From contig NZ_CP094533.1 of assembly GCF_022811605.1 (NCBI RefSeq), forward strand, positions 744,001 to 808,000: a DNA stretch of 64,000 bases, written 5' to 3'. The translations under genes were made by a program, and so were the position numbers. This document shows positions 1 to 8,400 of the stretch, piece by piece. The number at the start of each line of letters is the position of its first letter. Positions within the stretch are counted from its first letter, which is position 1. The stretch comes from Agromyces soli (lineage in GTDB: Bacteria > Actinomycetota > Actinomycetes > Actinomycetales > Microbacteriaceae). A model generated the notes under the pieces. The model saw only the letters and a list, made by a program, of their open reading frames with translations, did not search any database and was not told where the DNA came from.

Positions 1-714
1 CGCCGCCTCGAGGTAGCTGTCGACATCGCCGGGTTCGACCCAGGCATCCTGCACCCAGGTGACCCCGCGCGCGAGGTAGTACTCGCCGGCCCGCACGAGC
101 GCGCGCATGCGCTGCTCGGCCGGCCGCACGGGGGCGGCGTCGAAGACGAGGTCGACGGCGCCCCACTCGCGGAGGGTGCCGAGCGGGCTGCCGTCGGGGC
201 GGCGGCAGATCTCGCCGAGCACCGGCTCGGGCGTCGACGCGTCGATGCCGGCGAGCTCGAGCGCCCGGGAGTTCACCCACACGGTGTGGTAGTCGTAGGC
301 GCGCAGCACGACCGGACGGTCGGGCACCGCGGCGTCGAGCCAGCGGGCGTCGAAGAGGCCCTCCTCGACGAGGCTCGGGTCGTAGGAGGCACCGAAGATC
401 CACTCCTCGTCGGGGTGCGCCGCGGCGTACTCGCCGACGGCGGCGACGATGTCGTCGACGGAGGTGCGGCCGCGCACGGCGGGGCCCTCCGCCTCGAGCC
501 CGCCGAAGAGCGGATGGGCGTGCCCGTCGCCGAATGAGGGCATCAGAAATCCGCCGTCGAGCTCGACGTGCTCGAGCTCGACGGCGCTCTCGGCCGCGGC
601 GTCGGCCGCGTCGTCGAGCGCGACGATCACCCCGCCTTCGACGAGCAGGGAGTGCGCCGTGGGCTCGCCCGCGCCGCGCCAGATCGTTCCGCCGGAGAAG
701 TGGATCGCCGTCAT
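1..714 (-). CDS. Amidohydrolase, YtcJ-like family (3' end beyond the left edge)
   Basis: The first 238 residues of a metal-dependent hydrolase are visible; the gene runs off the left edge. The N-terminal small beta domain (residues 1-58) leads into the metal site GDGHAHP, with the HxH pair at His65 and His67, as in amidohydrolase family 3 (YtcJ/exoenzyme-regulator-like). Members hydrolyse amide, carbamate or formamide-like bonds in the cytoplasm; the substrate cannot be read from the sequence. The start ATG at 714 is the only good one before the divergent tetR-type gene. The shared intergenic region carries two inverted repeats, so the neighbouring TetR regulator probably controls this gene. 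The family assignment is firm; the substrate is unknown. Confidence 0.85.
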   Translation of the reverse strand, partial: MTAIHFSGGTIWRGAGEPTAHSLLVEGGVIVALDDAADAAAESAVELEHVELDGGFLMPSFGDGHAHPLFGGLEAEGPAVRGRTSVDDIVAAVGEYAAAHPDEEWIFGASYDPSLVEEGLFDARWLDAAVPDRPVVLRAYDYHTVWVNSRALELAGIDASTPEPVLGEICRRPDGSPLGTLREWGAVDLVFDAAPVRPAEQRMRALVRAGEYYLARGVTWVQDAWVEPGDVDSYLEAA

Positions 715-736
715 GCACCGTTGCTTTCACTCGAAC

Positions 737-763
737 GAACAGCGTTCATACGAACACTGTTCG
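737..763. promoter_or_regulatory. Tandem inverted repeats, probable TetR operator
   Basis: Two adjacent palindromes share the same half sites: GAACAGCGTTC (737-747) and CGAACACTGTTCG (751-763). They lie between the divergent amidohydrolase and TetR genes, where an autoregulated TetR repressor would bind. A TACACT box at 781-786 is a plausible -10 for the tetR-type gene and lies just downstream of the sites. Confidence 0.6.
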
Positions 764-819
764 TGTGGGTGTTGAGAGGCTACACTCTCGGCAGGGCTGA
801 CGGAAGGGGGGATGCCGCG

Positions 820-1437
820 ATGGCCACCGTCAACCGCGAGCAGCTCGTCGTCGCCGCCCTCGCGATCGTCGACGAGCAGGGCAGCGAGGCGCTCACCATG
901 CGCTCCCTCGCGGCCCGCGTGCACCGGCAGGTCTCCTCGCTCTACAACCACGTCGGCAGCCGCGACGAGCTGATCGAGCTCGTGCGCGCGCACATCGTGG
1001 TGGGCATCGACACGAGCCCCTTCGCCGACGAGCCCTGGGACGTCGCGCTCGAGGCGTGGGCCCGCTCCTACCTGCGGGTCTTCGCGGCGCACCCCAACCT
1101 CATCCGCATCCTTGCGACGACCCCCATCCGGGACGTCTCGACGTTCGAGATCTACGACGTGGTGATCGGCGCCCTGATCGAGGCCGGCTGGCCGATGCAC
1201 GACGCTGTCGCCGTGATGCGCACCGTCGAGGCGCACGTGCTCGGCTCCGCGCTCGACCTCGTGGCGCCGAGCGACATGCTCGACCAGTCCTCGGTGCCGG
1301 CCGAGCTCGCCCGTGTGCACGCCGCGCTCGACCCCGAGTACGAGGAGTCGACGAGCGCCGCCGCCGCGTTCGAGCTCGGCATCCGCGCCCTCCTCGACGG
1401 CCTCCGCGCCCGCCGCGCCACGGTCGCCCCCACCTGA
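820..1437 (+). CDS. TetR/AcrR family transcriptional regulator
   Basis: A 205-residue repressor-type protein. The N-terminal helix-turn-helix occupies about residues 8-55 (AARVHRQVSSLYNHVGSRDEL resembles the TetR recognition helix and following segment) and the remainder is an all-helical ligand-binding domain resembling the TetR C-terminal class. The start ATG at 820 is chosen because GGAAGG at 802-807 is a suitable ribosome binding site; the frame is open further upstream but that part overlaps the operator and the divergent gene. The most likely targets are its own promoter and the divergent amidohydrolase. Confidence 0.85.
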   Translation: MATVNREQLVVAALAIVDEQGSEALTMRSLAARVHRQVSSLYNHVGSRDELIELVRAHIVVGIDTSPFADEPWDVALEAWARSYLRVFAAHPNLIRILATTPIRDVSTFEIYDVVIGALIEAGWPMHDAVAVMRTVEAHVLGSALDLVAPSDMLDQSSVPAELARVHAALDPEYEESTSAAAAFELGIRALLDGLRARRATVAPT

Positions 1438-1451
1438 CCTCCCCCATCTTC

Positions 1452-1489
1452 CCGACGTGCCCGACGTTCATGAACGTCGGGCACGTCGG
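1452..1489. repeat. 38-bp perfect palindrome, family A
   Basis: The left arm CCGACGTGCCCGACGTTCA is followed directly by its exact reverse complement, centred on 1470/1471. It sits 15 nt after the stop of the upstream TetR gene and may act as a terminator, but the same TTCATGAA-centred core recurs at 1503, 5407 and 9295, so it belongs to a dispersed family. Confidence 0.85.
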
Positions 1490-1502
1490 TTCGGTCGCAT
1501 GA

Positions 1503-1536
1503 GGGTTGCCCGACGTTCATGAAAGTCGGGCAACCC
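1503..1536. repeat. 34-bp near-perfect palindrome, family A
   Basis: Arms GGGTTGCCCGACGTTCA and TGAAAGTCGGGCAACCC are reverse complements with one mismatch. This is the second copy of the family within 100 bp, upstream of the Lrp-type gene. Confidence 0.85.
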
Positions 1537-1623
1537 CGGGGTGGTGCACCCCGTTTGCGAACGATTCCGCAACGACCCGCAGGATTCGCGCGCGACCGCA
1601 CGACGGTGCGCAAGAGTCCCGCG

Positions 1624-1629
1624 TACACT
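1624..1629 (+). promoter_or_regulatory. -10 box TACACT of the Lrp-type gene
   Basis: TACACT ends 8 nt before the ATG at 1638, with no Shine-Dalgarno sequence between. This predicts a leaderless or nearly leaderless mRNA. No clear -35 box. Confidence 0.45.
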
Positions 1630-1637
1630 CGCGTTCC

Positions 1638-2075
1638 ATGGACAACCTGGACCGAGCGATCCTCGATCTTCTGCGGCAGAACGCCCGTGCCGGCTACGGC
1701 GACATCGGCTCCTCCGTGGGCCTCTCCGCCTCCGCCGTGAAGCGTCGCGTCGACAAGCTCGTCGCCGAGGGCGTCATCCGCTCGTTCACGATCCAGGTCG
1801 ACCCGACCGTCGACGGCATGTCCACCGAGGCCTACGTCGAGCTGTTCTGCCGCGGCACCGTCGCCCCCGACGAGCTGAAGCGCATCCTTCAGGAGGTGCC
1901 CGAGGTCGTCTACGCCGGCACCGTGACCGGCTCCGCCGACGCGATCGTGCAGATCCGCGCGCGCGACATCGCCTCCCTCGAGGACGCCCTCGAACGAGTG
2001 CGCATCGCCCCCAACGTCGACCACACCCGCAGCGCGATCGTGCTCTCGCGCCTCGTGAACCGGGTGCGGGACTGA
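1638..2075 (+). CDS. Lrp/AsnC family transcriptional regulator
   Basis: A 145-residue protein of typical Lrp length. The N-terminal winged helix begins MDNLDRAILDLLRQNARAGY, the usual Lrp opening, with the recognition helix around residues 30-45 (LSASAVKRRVDKL). Residues 65-140 form the alpha-beta RAM domain that binds amino acids and makes the octamer. The ATG at 1638 follows a -10-like TACACT with only 8 nt between. It is followed 11 nt later by a GntR gene. The putA gene lies 7 kb away, so a role in amino-acid catabolism is possible but not shown. Confidence 0.88.
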   Translation: MDNLDRAILDLLRQNARAGYGDIGSSVGLSASAVKRRVDKLVAEGVIRSFTIQVDPTVDGMSTEAYVELFCRGTVAPDELKRILQEVPEVVYAGTVTGSADAIVQIRARDIASLEDALERVRIAPNVDHTRSAIVLSRLVNRVRD

Positions 2076-2086
2076 GCGGGCCTCCG

Positions 2087-2464
2087 ATGTCGAAGCCCGG
2101 CGCCGCCCTGTCGCTCACGATCGACCCGTCCGCGGCCGCCGCGCCGTTCGAGCAGCTGCGCGCCGCCGTCGTCGAGGCCGTGCAGTCCGGGCGGCTCGCC
2201 GCCGGCGACCGGCTGCCGACCGTGCGCGCCCTCGCCGAGCAGCTGGGGCTCGCCGCGAACACCGTGGCGAAGGCCTACCGCGCGCTCGAAGCGGACGGCG
2301 TGATCGAGACCCGGGGTCGCAACGGCACCGTCGTCGCCGAGCACGGCGACCCCGCCCGGCGGGCGTTGCAGCACGCCGCGGCCGAGTATGCCGCGCTCGC
2401 GCGCCGCGTGGGCGTCGACGCCGTCGCGGCGCGCGAGATCGTGGACGCCGCCCTGCACGACTGA
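2087..2464 (+). CDS. GntR family regulator, YtrA subfamily
   Basis: A 125-residue protein: an N-terminal GntR winged helix (about residues 15-80, with LPTVRALAEQLGLAANTVAKAYRALEADG) plus a short helical dimerisation tail. This short architecture defines the YtrA subfamily, which usually controls ABC exporter operons; none is adjacent here. It starts 11 nt after the Lrp gene and is probably co-transcribed. Its stop lies 18 nt from the stop of the convergent permease gene. Confidence 0.85.
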   Translation: MSKPGAALSLTIDPSAAAAPFEQLRAAVVEAVQSGRLAAGDRLPTVRALAEQLGLAANTVAKAYRALEADGVIETRGRNGTVVAEHGDPARRALQHAAAEYAALARRVGVDAVAAREIVDAALHD

Positions 2465-2486
2465 GCCGGGCGCGGGCCGCGCTCAG
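2461..2486. terminator. Possible hairpin between convergent genes
   Basis: CTGAGC (2461-2466) pairs with GCTCAG (2481-2486), and an inner GCGCGG/CCGCGC pair is an alternative stem. Both flanking stop codons lie within the arms. There is no T-tract, so function as a terminator is uncertain. Confidence 0.3.
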
Positions 2487-3637
2487 CCCGCCGCGAGCGC
2501 CAGCGCGAGCGTCGCCCCGGCGACCGTCAGCGGCGCGACCAGCAGCCCGAGCGCGACGTAACGCCACCACGAGATCTCGACGCCCATCGCCACGAGCCGC
2601 TGATGCCAGAGCAGCGTCGCGAGCGACGCCCACGGCGTGACGATCGCGCCCGCGTTCACTCCGATCAGGAGGGCCGCGGTGCGCAGCGGCGACGCCGCGA
2701 ACGGCTCGAGCGCGAGGAACGCGGGCAGGTTGTCGATCGCGTTCGCCGAGAGGGCGGATGCCCCGGCGAGGCGCAGCAGTTCGAGCGGCCCCTCCCCCGT
2801 CCCCGCGAGCTCGCCCAGCACGGCGGTCGCGCCGAGCTCGTGCGCCGCCTGCATCGCGAGGAACAGCCCGCACACGAACACGAGCAGCGACCATGGCACG
2901 AGCCCCGGCCGCAGCACCCGGCGCCGCCGCACGGCGTAGACCGCGACGAGCACGAGCGCCGCCCCGCACGCCGGCAGCCATACCGGGAGTCCCGAGACGA
3001 GCAGCGGCACGAGCGCGGCGAGCACGCCGACGGCGGTCCAGAACAGCGGGCGGTCCTCGATCGGGGCGGGCTCGTCGGGGGCGAAGCGGGCCGCGAGCTC
3101 CCGCCGCCGGAGCAGCAGCACGATGACGACCGGCACGAGCACGGCGACGAGCGCGGGCGCTGCCATGAGCGCCGCGAACTCGAGCGGGTGCAGCGCGAGC
3201 CGCTCGGCCGCGAGCAGGTTCGTCAGGTTCGAGACGGGCAGCAGCAGCGAGGCCGTGTTCGCGAGCCACACCGTCGTCAGGGCGAACGGGATCGGCGGCA
3301 GCCGCACGTGCGCCGCGAGCGACACCACGACGGGCGTGAGCAGCACGGCCGTCGTGTCGAGCGAGAGGAAGACGGTCGAGGCGGTCGCCAGCACCACGAC
3401 GAGCAGCCACAGCAGGATGGCCCGACCACCCGCCATCCGCGCCAGCCGTTCGGCGAGCGCCCGGAAGACCCCGGCCTCCGCCGCGAGCTCGGCGACGACC
3501 GTCATCGCGACGACGAAGCCGAGGATCGGCGCGGAGCGCTCCGCGAGCGCGGCGACGGCGTCGAGCGGCAGCACGCCGGTCGCCACCGCGACGAGGCCGA
3601 GCGCGGTGAGCACGGCTCCGACGATCGCGATGCGCAC
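2483..3637 (-). CDS. ArsB/NhaD/SLC13-type (ion transporter superfamily) permease
   Basis: A 384-residue integral membrane protein with about ten hydrophobic segments. It has the paired half-domain layout of the ion transporter superfamily, including a SLDTTAVLLTPVV segment near residue 95 and a second polar loop SANAIDNLPAFLAL near residue 290, which correspond to the conserved re-entrant motifs of ArsB and related anion permeases. It could move arsenite, a dicarboxylate or another anion; no arsR or arsenate reductase gene is adjacent, so arsenic specificity is not supported. The GTG start at 3637 follows AGGGTA on the plus strand (TACCCT read on the gene strand) by exactly 6 nt, which suggests a leaderless mRNA separate from the upstream rimK-like gene. 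Confidence 0.78.
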   Translation of the reverse strand: MRIAIVGAVLTALGLVAVATGVLPLDAVAALAERSAPILGFVVAMTVVAELAAEAGVFRALAERLARMAGGRAILLWLLVVVLATASTVFLSLDTTAVLLTPVVVSLAAHVRLPPIPFALTTVWLANTASLLLPVSNLTNLLAAERLALHPLEFAALMAAPALVAVLVPVVIVLLLRRRELAARFAPDEPAPIEDRPLFWTAVGVLAALVPLLVSGLPVWLPACGAALVLVAVYAVRRRRVLRPGLVPWSLLVFVCGLFLAMQAAHELGATAVLGELAGTGEGPLELLRLAGASALSANAIDNLPAFLALEPFAASPLRTAALLIGVNAGAIVTPWASLATLLWHQRLVAMGVEISWWRYVALGLLVAPLTVAGATLALALAAG

Positions 3638-3643
3638 CAGGCG

Positions 3644-3649
3644 AGGGTA
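3644..3649 (-). promoter_or_regulatory. -10 box TACCCT of the permease gene (leaderless)
   Basis: TACCCT on the minus strand ends 6 nt before the GTG at 3637. No ribosome binding site and no clear -35 are present. Confidence 0.45.
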
Positions 3650-3696
3650 GTCGATCCGAGGCCGCGGGAGCGCCCAGGCGCCGCCGCGCTGCGCGG

Positions 3697-4890
3697 CTAC
3701 TCGCTCGTCGGCATCGCCTGCTTCGGGAGCTTCCGCACCTTCGCGCGGCGGCGACGGCGCTCCGGGATCATCGAGCGCATCTCCTCGAGCTTGCCGAAGC
3801 AGAGCAGCCGGTCTCCCGACTCGAGCAGCACGCCCTTGCGCGGGTTCGGGATGACGTTCGCACCGCGGTGCAGGGTGAGCACCGTGATGTCGCGCTCCCA
3901 GAGGCCGGACTCGCCGAGCGTCTTGCCGACCAGGTCGGCGTTCGTGTGCACGAGCAGCTCGGCGACGCCGTAGCCGGTCGACACGGTGAGCCGCTGGCGC
4001 ACGTCGATCTCGGGGAACGCCACCTGGTTCGCGATGTAGTCGATGATCGCGCCCGCGACGTCGAGGTTCGTCGCGGCTTCGATGCCCTGCAGGCCCGGCG
4101 AGGAGTTGACCTCCATGACGAGCGGCCCGTGCTCGCCCTCGAGCATGTCGACGCCGGCGACCTTGAGCCCCATGATCTGCGCCGAGCGCACCGCCGCCTG
4201 CTCGTACTCGGGAGTGAGCTCGACGGGTTCGACGGTGCCGCCGCGATGCACGTTCGAGCGGAACTCGTCGCCGTTCGCGACGCGGCGCATGGCCGCGACG
4301 ACGCGGTCGCCGACGACGAGGGCGCGGATGTCCCGGCCGCGGCTCTCGGCGATGAACTTCTGGATGAGCACGTTCTGCTTCGTCGAGTGCAGCGTCTCGA
4401 TGATCGCCTCGGCGACCTTCACCTGCGGGGCGAGGATGACGCCGATGCCCTGCGTGCCCTCGAGCAGCTTGATGACGACGGGCGCCCCGCCGACGCGCTC
4501 GATCGCCGGGCGCACGTCGGCGCGGTTGCGCACGAAGGCGGTCGGCGGCAGCGCGATGTTGTGCCGGGACAGGATCTGGTTCGCGCGCAGCTTGTCGCGG
4601 GCGTTCGAGATGCCGTTCGCGGTGTTCGGCGTGTACACGTCCATCTGCTCGAACTGGCGCACCACGGCGGTGCCGAAGTACGTGATCGAGTTGCCGATGC
4701 GCGGCAGGATCGCGTCGTAGTCGCTCAGCTGCCGGCCGCGGAACTGCAGGTCGGGCTCGGGCCCCGCGAGGTCGATCGCGAAGCGCAGCGTATTCAGGAC
4801 CTTCACCTGATGACCGCGCTGCTGGGCTGCGGCCCGGAGGCGCTGGGTCGAATACGCGTGCGGCGCGCGCGAGAGGATCGCGAGTTTCAT
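3697..4890 (-). CDS. rimK: RimK-type ATP-grasp glutamate ligase fused to an RCK_C (TrkA_C) domain
   Basis: A 397-residue protein. Residues 1-300 are a RimK-like ATP-grasp ligase: an N-terminal Rossmann-like part, lid segment PVVIKLLEGTQGIGVILA, and metal/ATP-binding segment MEVNSSPGLQGIE. RimK of Gram-negatives adds glutamates to ribosomal protein S6. Residues about 305-385 form an RCK_C/TrkA_C fold (AELLVHTNADLVGKTLGESG ... LLESGDRLLCFG), usually a ligand-binding regulatory domain of potassium systems. The ATG at 4890 gives MKLAILSR, the normal family start. It is divergent, 26 bp apart, from a RimB-type protease gene, its functional partner in other bacteria. The substrate here is inferred, not shown. 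Confidence 0.85.
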   Translation of the reverse strand: MKLAILSRAPHAYSTQRLRAAAQQRGHQVKVLNTLRFAIDLAGPEPDLQFRGRQLSDYDAILPRIGNSITYFGTAVVRQFEQMDVYTPNTANGISNARDKLRANQILSRHNIALPPTAFVRNRADVRPAIERVGGAPVVIKLLEGTQGIGVILAPQVKVAEAIIETLHSTKQNVLIQKFIAESRGRDIRALVVGDRVVAAMRRVANGDEFRSNVHRGGTVEPVELTPEYEQAAVRSAQIMGLKVAGVDMLEGEHGPLVMEVNSSPGLQGIEAATNLDVAGAIIDYIANQVAFPEIDVRQRLTVSTGYGVAELLVHTNADLVGKTLGESGLWERDITVLTLHRGANVIPNPRKGVLLESGDRLLCFGKLEEMRSMIPERRRRRAKVRKLPKQAMPTSE

Positions 4891-4904
4891 GCTGGGTGCC
4901 CTGC

Positions 4905-4910
4905 CAAGAT
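4905..4910 (+). promoter_or_regulatory. -10 box CAAGAT of the RimB-type gene (leaderless)
   Basis: CAAGAT ends 6 nt before the GTG at 4917, in the 26-bp gap between divergent genes. On the other strand the same bases read ATCTTG and may serve the rimK-like gene. Confidence 0.35.
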
Positions 4911-4916
4911 GGACGA

Positions 4917-5396
4917 GTGAATTCGAGTTCCCATTCAAGCACCATCGCCGGATGGCGCGAATGGGCGAGCCTCCCCGGGCTCGGGGTGGCCTGGATCAAG
5001 GTGAAGCTCGACACCGGCGCCCGCAGCTCCGCGCTGCACGCCTTCGATCTCGAGGAGTTCGAGCGCGACGGCGAGCCCTGGGTGCGCTTCGGCGTGCGCC
5101 CCTGGCAGGGCTCCGACGAGGACGACGTCCGGGTCGAGCTGCCGGTGCACGACCGGCGTCTCGTGCGCAGCTCCTCCGGCCACACCGCCGAACGCATCGT
5201 CGTGCTGCTCGACGTCGTGCTGCTCGGCCGCACGGTGACCGCCGAGGTCACGCTCACGAACCGCGACGAGATGGGGTTCCGTATGCTCGTCGGCCGCGAG
5301 GCGCTGCGGCAGGGTTTCGTCGTCGACTCCGGCCGCTCCTTCGTCGGCGGCCGTGCGCCGAAGCACACCCGCCGCCGCAACCGCGGCCGCGACTGA
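4917..5396 (+). CDS. rimB: RimB-like retropepsin-type protease (DUF785, 'ATP-dependent zinc protease')
   Basis: A 159-residue protein with the retropepsin motif VKLDTGARSSALHA (Asp near residue 30) and the C-terminal family motif MLVGREALRQGFVVDSGRSF. In Pseudomonas the homologue RimB trims RimK-added glutamates together with RimK. The GTG at 4917 is preferred over an in-frame codon at 4896 because the latter overlaps the divergent rimK promoter and CAAGAT lies 6 nt before 4917. The C-terminus is very basic (RRRNRGRD), which would suit rRNA or ribosome contact. Confidence 0.82.
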   Translation: MNSSSHSSTIAGWREWASLPGLGVAWIKVKLDTGARSSALHAFDLEEFERDGEPWVRFGVRPWQGSDEDDVRVELPVHDRRLVRSSSGHTAERIVVLLDVVLLGRTVTAEVTLTNRDEMGFRMLVGREALRQGFVVDSGRSFVGGRAPKHTRRRNRGRD

Positions 5397-5406
5397 CCCC
5401 TGCTTC

Positions 5407-5442
5407 AGGGTTGCCCGACTTTCATGGAAGTCGGGCAACCCT
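5407..5442. repeat. 36-bp palindrome, family A, between convergent genes
   Basis: Arms AGGGTTGCCCGACTTTCA and TGGAAGTCGGGCAACCCT differ from perfect complementarity at one position. It lies 10 nt after the rimB-type stop and 15 nt from the putA stop, and could terminate both transcripts. Confidence 0.85.
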
Positions 5443-5457
5443 TTCGCGCGGCAGCGC

Positions 5458-8400
5458 CTAGATCACGCCCTGGGACAGGGTCGTCGGGTTGCCGAAGCGG
5501 TGGTTCGTGATCGAGATCGCCTGCTCGTGCAGGAACGGCAGCAGTTCCACCCGGCCCGAGGGCGTCACGGGATGCGCCCACACCGCGACGTCCGGGGCGC
5601 CGCCGAGCGCCTGCGCGAGCGCCGAGGCATCCCCGCCGACGAGCCGCACCCGGCTCGCGCCGAGCGCCTTCGCGCCGCGCTTCGCCAGGCGGGCGAGCCA
5701 GGCGGCGTCGTCCTCGCGGGTGATCCGCACCTCGCGGGCGGCGAGCACGGTGCGCACGCCCTTCGGCAGCTCGAGCGCGGTCGACACCTCGAAGCGCGAC
5801 TTCGAGAGCAGGCCGGCGATGATGACCCGGAGGCCCTCGGCGAGCTCGGCGTCGTCGGAGATGCGCACCGTGACGGGCAGCGGTCGGTAGCGGAACACGT
5901 TCCGCTCGACGCCGAGCTGCGAGGCGTCGCGGGCGATGCCGTACTCCTCGGCCCACGCGACGGCGTCGCTCAGCGCGGAGCGGCGCAGCACGTCAAACGA
6001 CTCGTAGTCGAGGGCGGACTGGGATGCCTCGATGACCTCCGTGATGCGCTTGTCGAGGCCGCGCAGGTGCAGCGTCGAGGACTGGCGGCCGTGCTCGGCC
6101 TCCCAGCTGCCGAGCCCGAACAGGTAGTTCGGTCCGCCGGCCTTGGCGCCGGCGCCGACGGCGGACCGCTTCCAGCCGCCGAAGGGCTGGCGCTGCACGA
6201 TCGCGCCGGTGATGCCTCGGTTCACGTAGAGGTTGCCGGCCTCGACCTGGTCGAACCAGCTCGCGAGCTCCTCCGAGTCGAGCGAATGCAGTCCAGCGGT
6301 GAGGCCGTAGTCGACGGCGTTCTGGAAGCGGATGGCCTCGTCAAGGTCCTTGGCGTGCATGATGCCGAGCACCGGGCCGAAGAACTCCGTGAGGTGGAAG
6401 TACGAACCCGGCTGCACCCCCGTCTTGATGCCCGGCGACCAGAGCTTCCCGCTGTCGTCGAGCTGCTTCGGCTCGACGAGCCACTCCTCGCCGATGCCGA
6501 GCTGGGTGAGGGCGTGCAGCAGCTTGCCCTGCGCCGGCTCGATGATCGGCCCGATCTGCGTGCGGGCATCGGCCGGGTAGCCCACCCGCATCGAGCGGGC
6601 GGCGTCGACGAGCTGACGGCGGAAGCGCTCCGACTTCGCGACCGAGCCGACGAGGATGACGAGCGAGGCCGCCGAGCACTTCTGCCCGGCGTGACCGAAG
6701 GCGCTCTTCACGACGTCGGACGCGGCCAGGTCGAGGTCGGCCGAGGGCGTGACGATGATCGCGTTCTTGCCGCTCGTCTCGGCGAGCAGCGGCAGGTCGG
6801 CGCGGAACGAGCGGAAGAGCTCGGCCGTCTCGTACGCGCCGGTCAGGATGACCCGGTCGACGTTCGGGCTCGAGACGAGCTGCGTGCCGAGCTCGCGCTC
6901 GCCGACGTCGACGAGGGCGAGCAGCTCCTTCGGGATGCCGGCCTCCCACAGCGCCTCGACCATGACCGCGCCGGAGCGCTGGGCGAGCCTCGCCGGCTTG
7001 ATCACGACGCCGGAGCCCGCGGCGAGCGCGGCGAGCACGCCGCCGGCGGGGATGGCGACCGGGAAGTTCCACGGCGGGGTGACCACGGTGAGCTTCGAGG
7101 GCACGAAGACGGCGCCCTGCACGTGGTCGAGCTCGCGGGCCCGCTCGGCGTAGTAGTGGGCGAAGTCGATCGCCTCGCTGATCTCGGGGTCGGCCTCGGC
7201 GATGGTCTTGCCCGCCTCGGCGGCCATGACCTCGATGAGCCGGTCGCGGTTCGCGGCGAGCGCGAGGCCGGCCCGGTGCAGCACGGCGGCCCGCTCGGCG
7301 CCGGACTTGCGGCCCCACCCCTCGCCTGCCGCGGCGACGCCCGCCATGAGCTCGGTGAGCGCGTCGGCGTCGTCGACGCGCGCGGCGCGAATCGTGTCGA
7401 GGCCGAGCTCGGAGTCGGGGACCCGCTCGAGGATGCGCCGGCCCCACTCGCGGTTGGCGGCGAGCGCGGGGTCGGTGTCGGGCTCGTTGCGGAAGCCGGG
7501 CGTCAGCCCCGGGCCCTGGCCCGCTGAGCCCGCCTGGTCCGCTGAGCCCGTCGAATGATTCGCTGAGCCCGTCGAATGGTTCGCTGAGCCCGTCGAAGCG
7601 AAGCCCGCCGAAGCACCGCCGCTCGACCCCCGGCTGATCCCCAGCACGACGTTGGTGAGCCCCTCGTCGGCGTGCTCGCTGCCCGGCGCGGGGGCGTCGA
7701 GGCGGGCGAAGGCGGCGTCGAGCGCCCCGCCCTCCCACTCGGTGCGGCGGTTCTGGGTGCGGTTGGGTTCGGGCGCCGCTGCGACGACGGGCTCGAGCGC
7801 GGCGAGGGAGCGCTCGTAGCGGGCGCGCTCGCGGTCGAACAGCCCGCGGTCGTCGGCGAGCTCGAAGACGGCCGACATGAAGTTGTCCTGGCTGGCGTTC
7901 TCCTCGAGCCGGCGGATCAGATACGCGATCGCGACGTCGAACTCGGCGGGGTTCACGACCGGCGTGTAGAGCAGCAGCTGGCCGACATCGCCGCGGACGG
8001 CCTCGGCCTGACCGGTCGCCATGCCGAGCAGCATCTCGAACTCGACCCCCGCCTCGACGCCGCGGGCCTTGGCGGTGAGCCAGGCGTGCGCGACGTCGAA
8101 CAGGTTGTGCCCGGCGACGCCGAGCCGGACGGCGTCGATCCGCTCGGGGGTCATCGACCAGTCGAGCACCCGCTTGTAGTTGGTGTCGGAGTCCTGCTTC
8201 GTCGAGTAGGTGGCGACGGGCCAGTCGTGGATCGCGGCATCCACCTGCTCCATGGCGAGGTTCGCGCCCTTGACGACGCGCACCTTGATCGGGGCGCCGC
8301 CATCGGCGCGCCGGGTCTTCGCCCAGGCCTGCAGCTCCTGCATGGCGCGGAGCGCATCGGGCAGGTAGGTCTGCAGCACGATGCCGGCCTCGAGCTGCTG

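Noticed and set aside
568-819. N-terminal extension of the first TetR regulator
   Set aside because: It would cover the operator and overlap the divergent amidohydrolase gene; the ATG at 820 has a ribosome binding site and gives the normal family length.
2483-3637. Arsenite efflux pump arsB
   Set aside because: Only superfamily-level motifs are seen; no arsenic resistance genes are adjacent, and the ArsR at 18.9 kb has no metal cysteines and pairs with an SRPBCC gene.
5407-5442. Reading family A palindromes only as intrinsic terminators
   Set aside because: Another copy of the same sequence lies in a divergent promoter region (9295-9330) and two stand in tandem at 1452-1536, so a terminator role cannot explain the family.
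7522-7602. Possible CRISPR-like repeat
   Set aside because: The units are directly adjacent with no spacers and lie in frame in putA; this is a coding tandem repeat.
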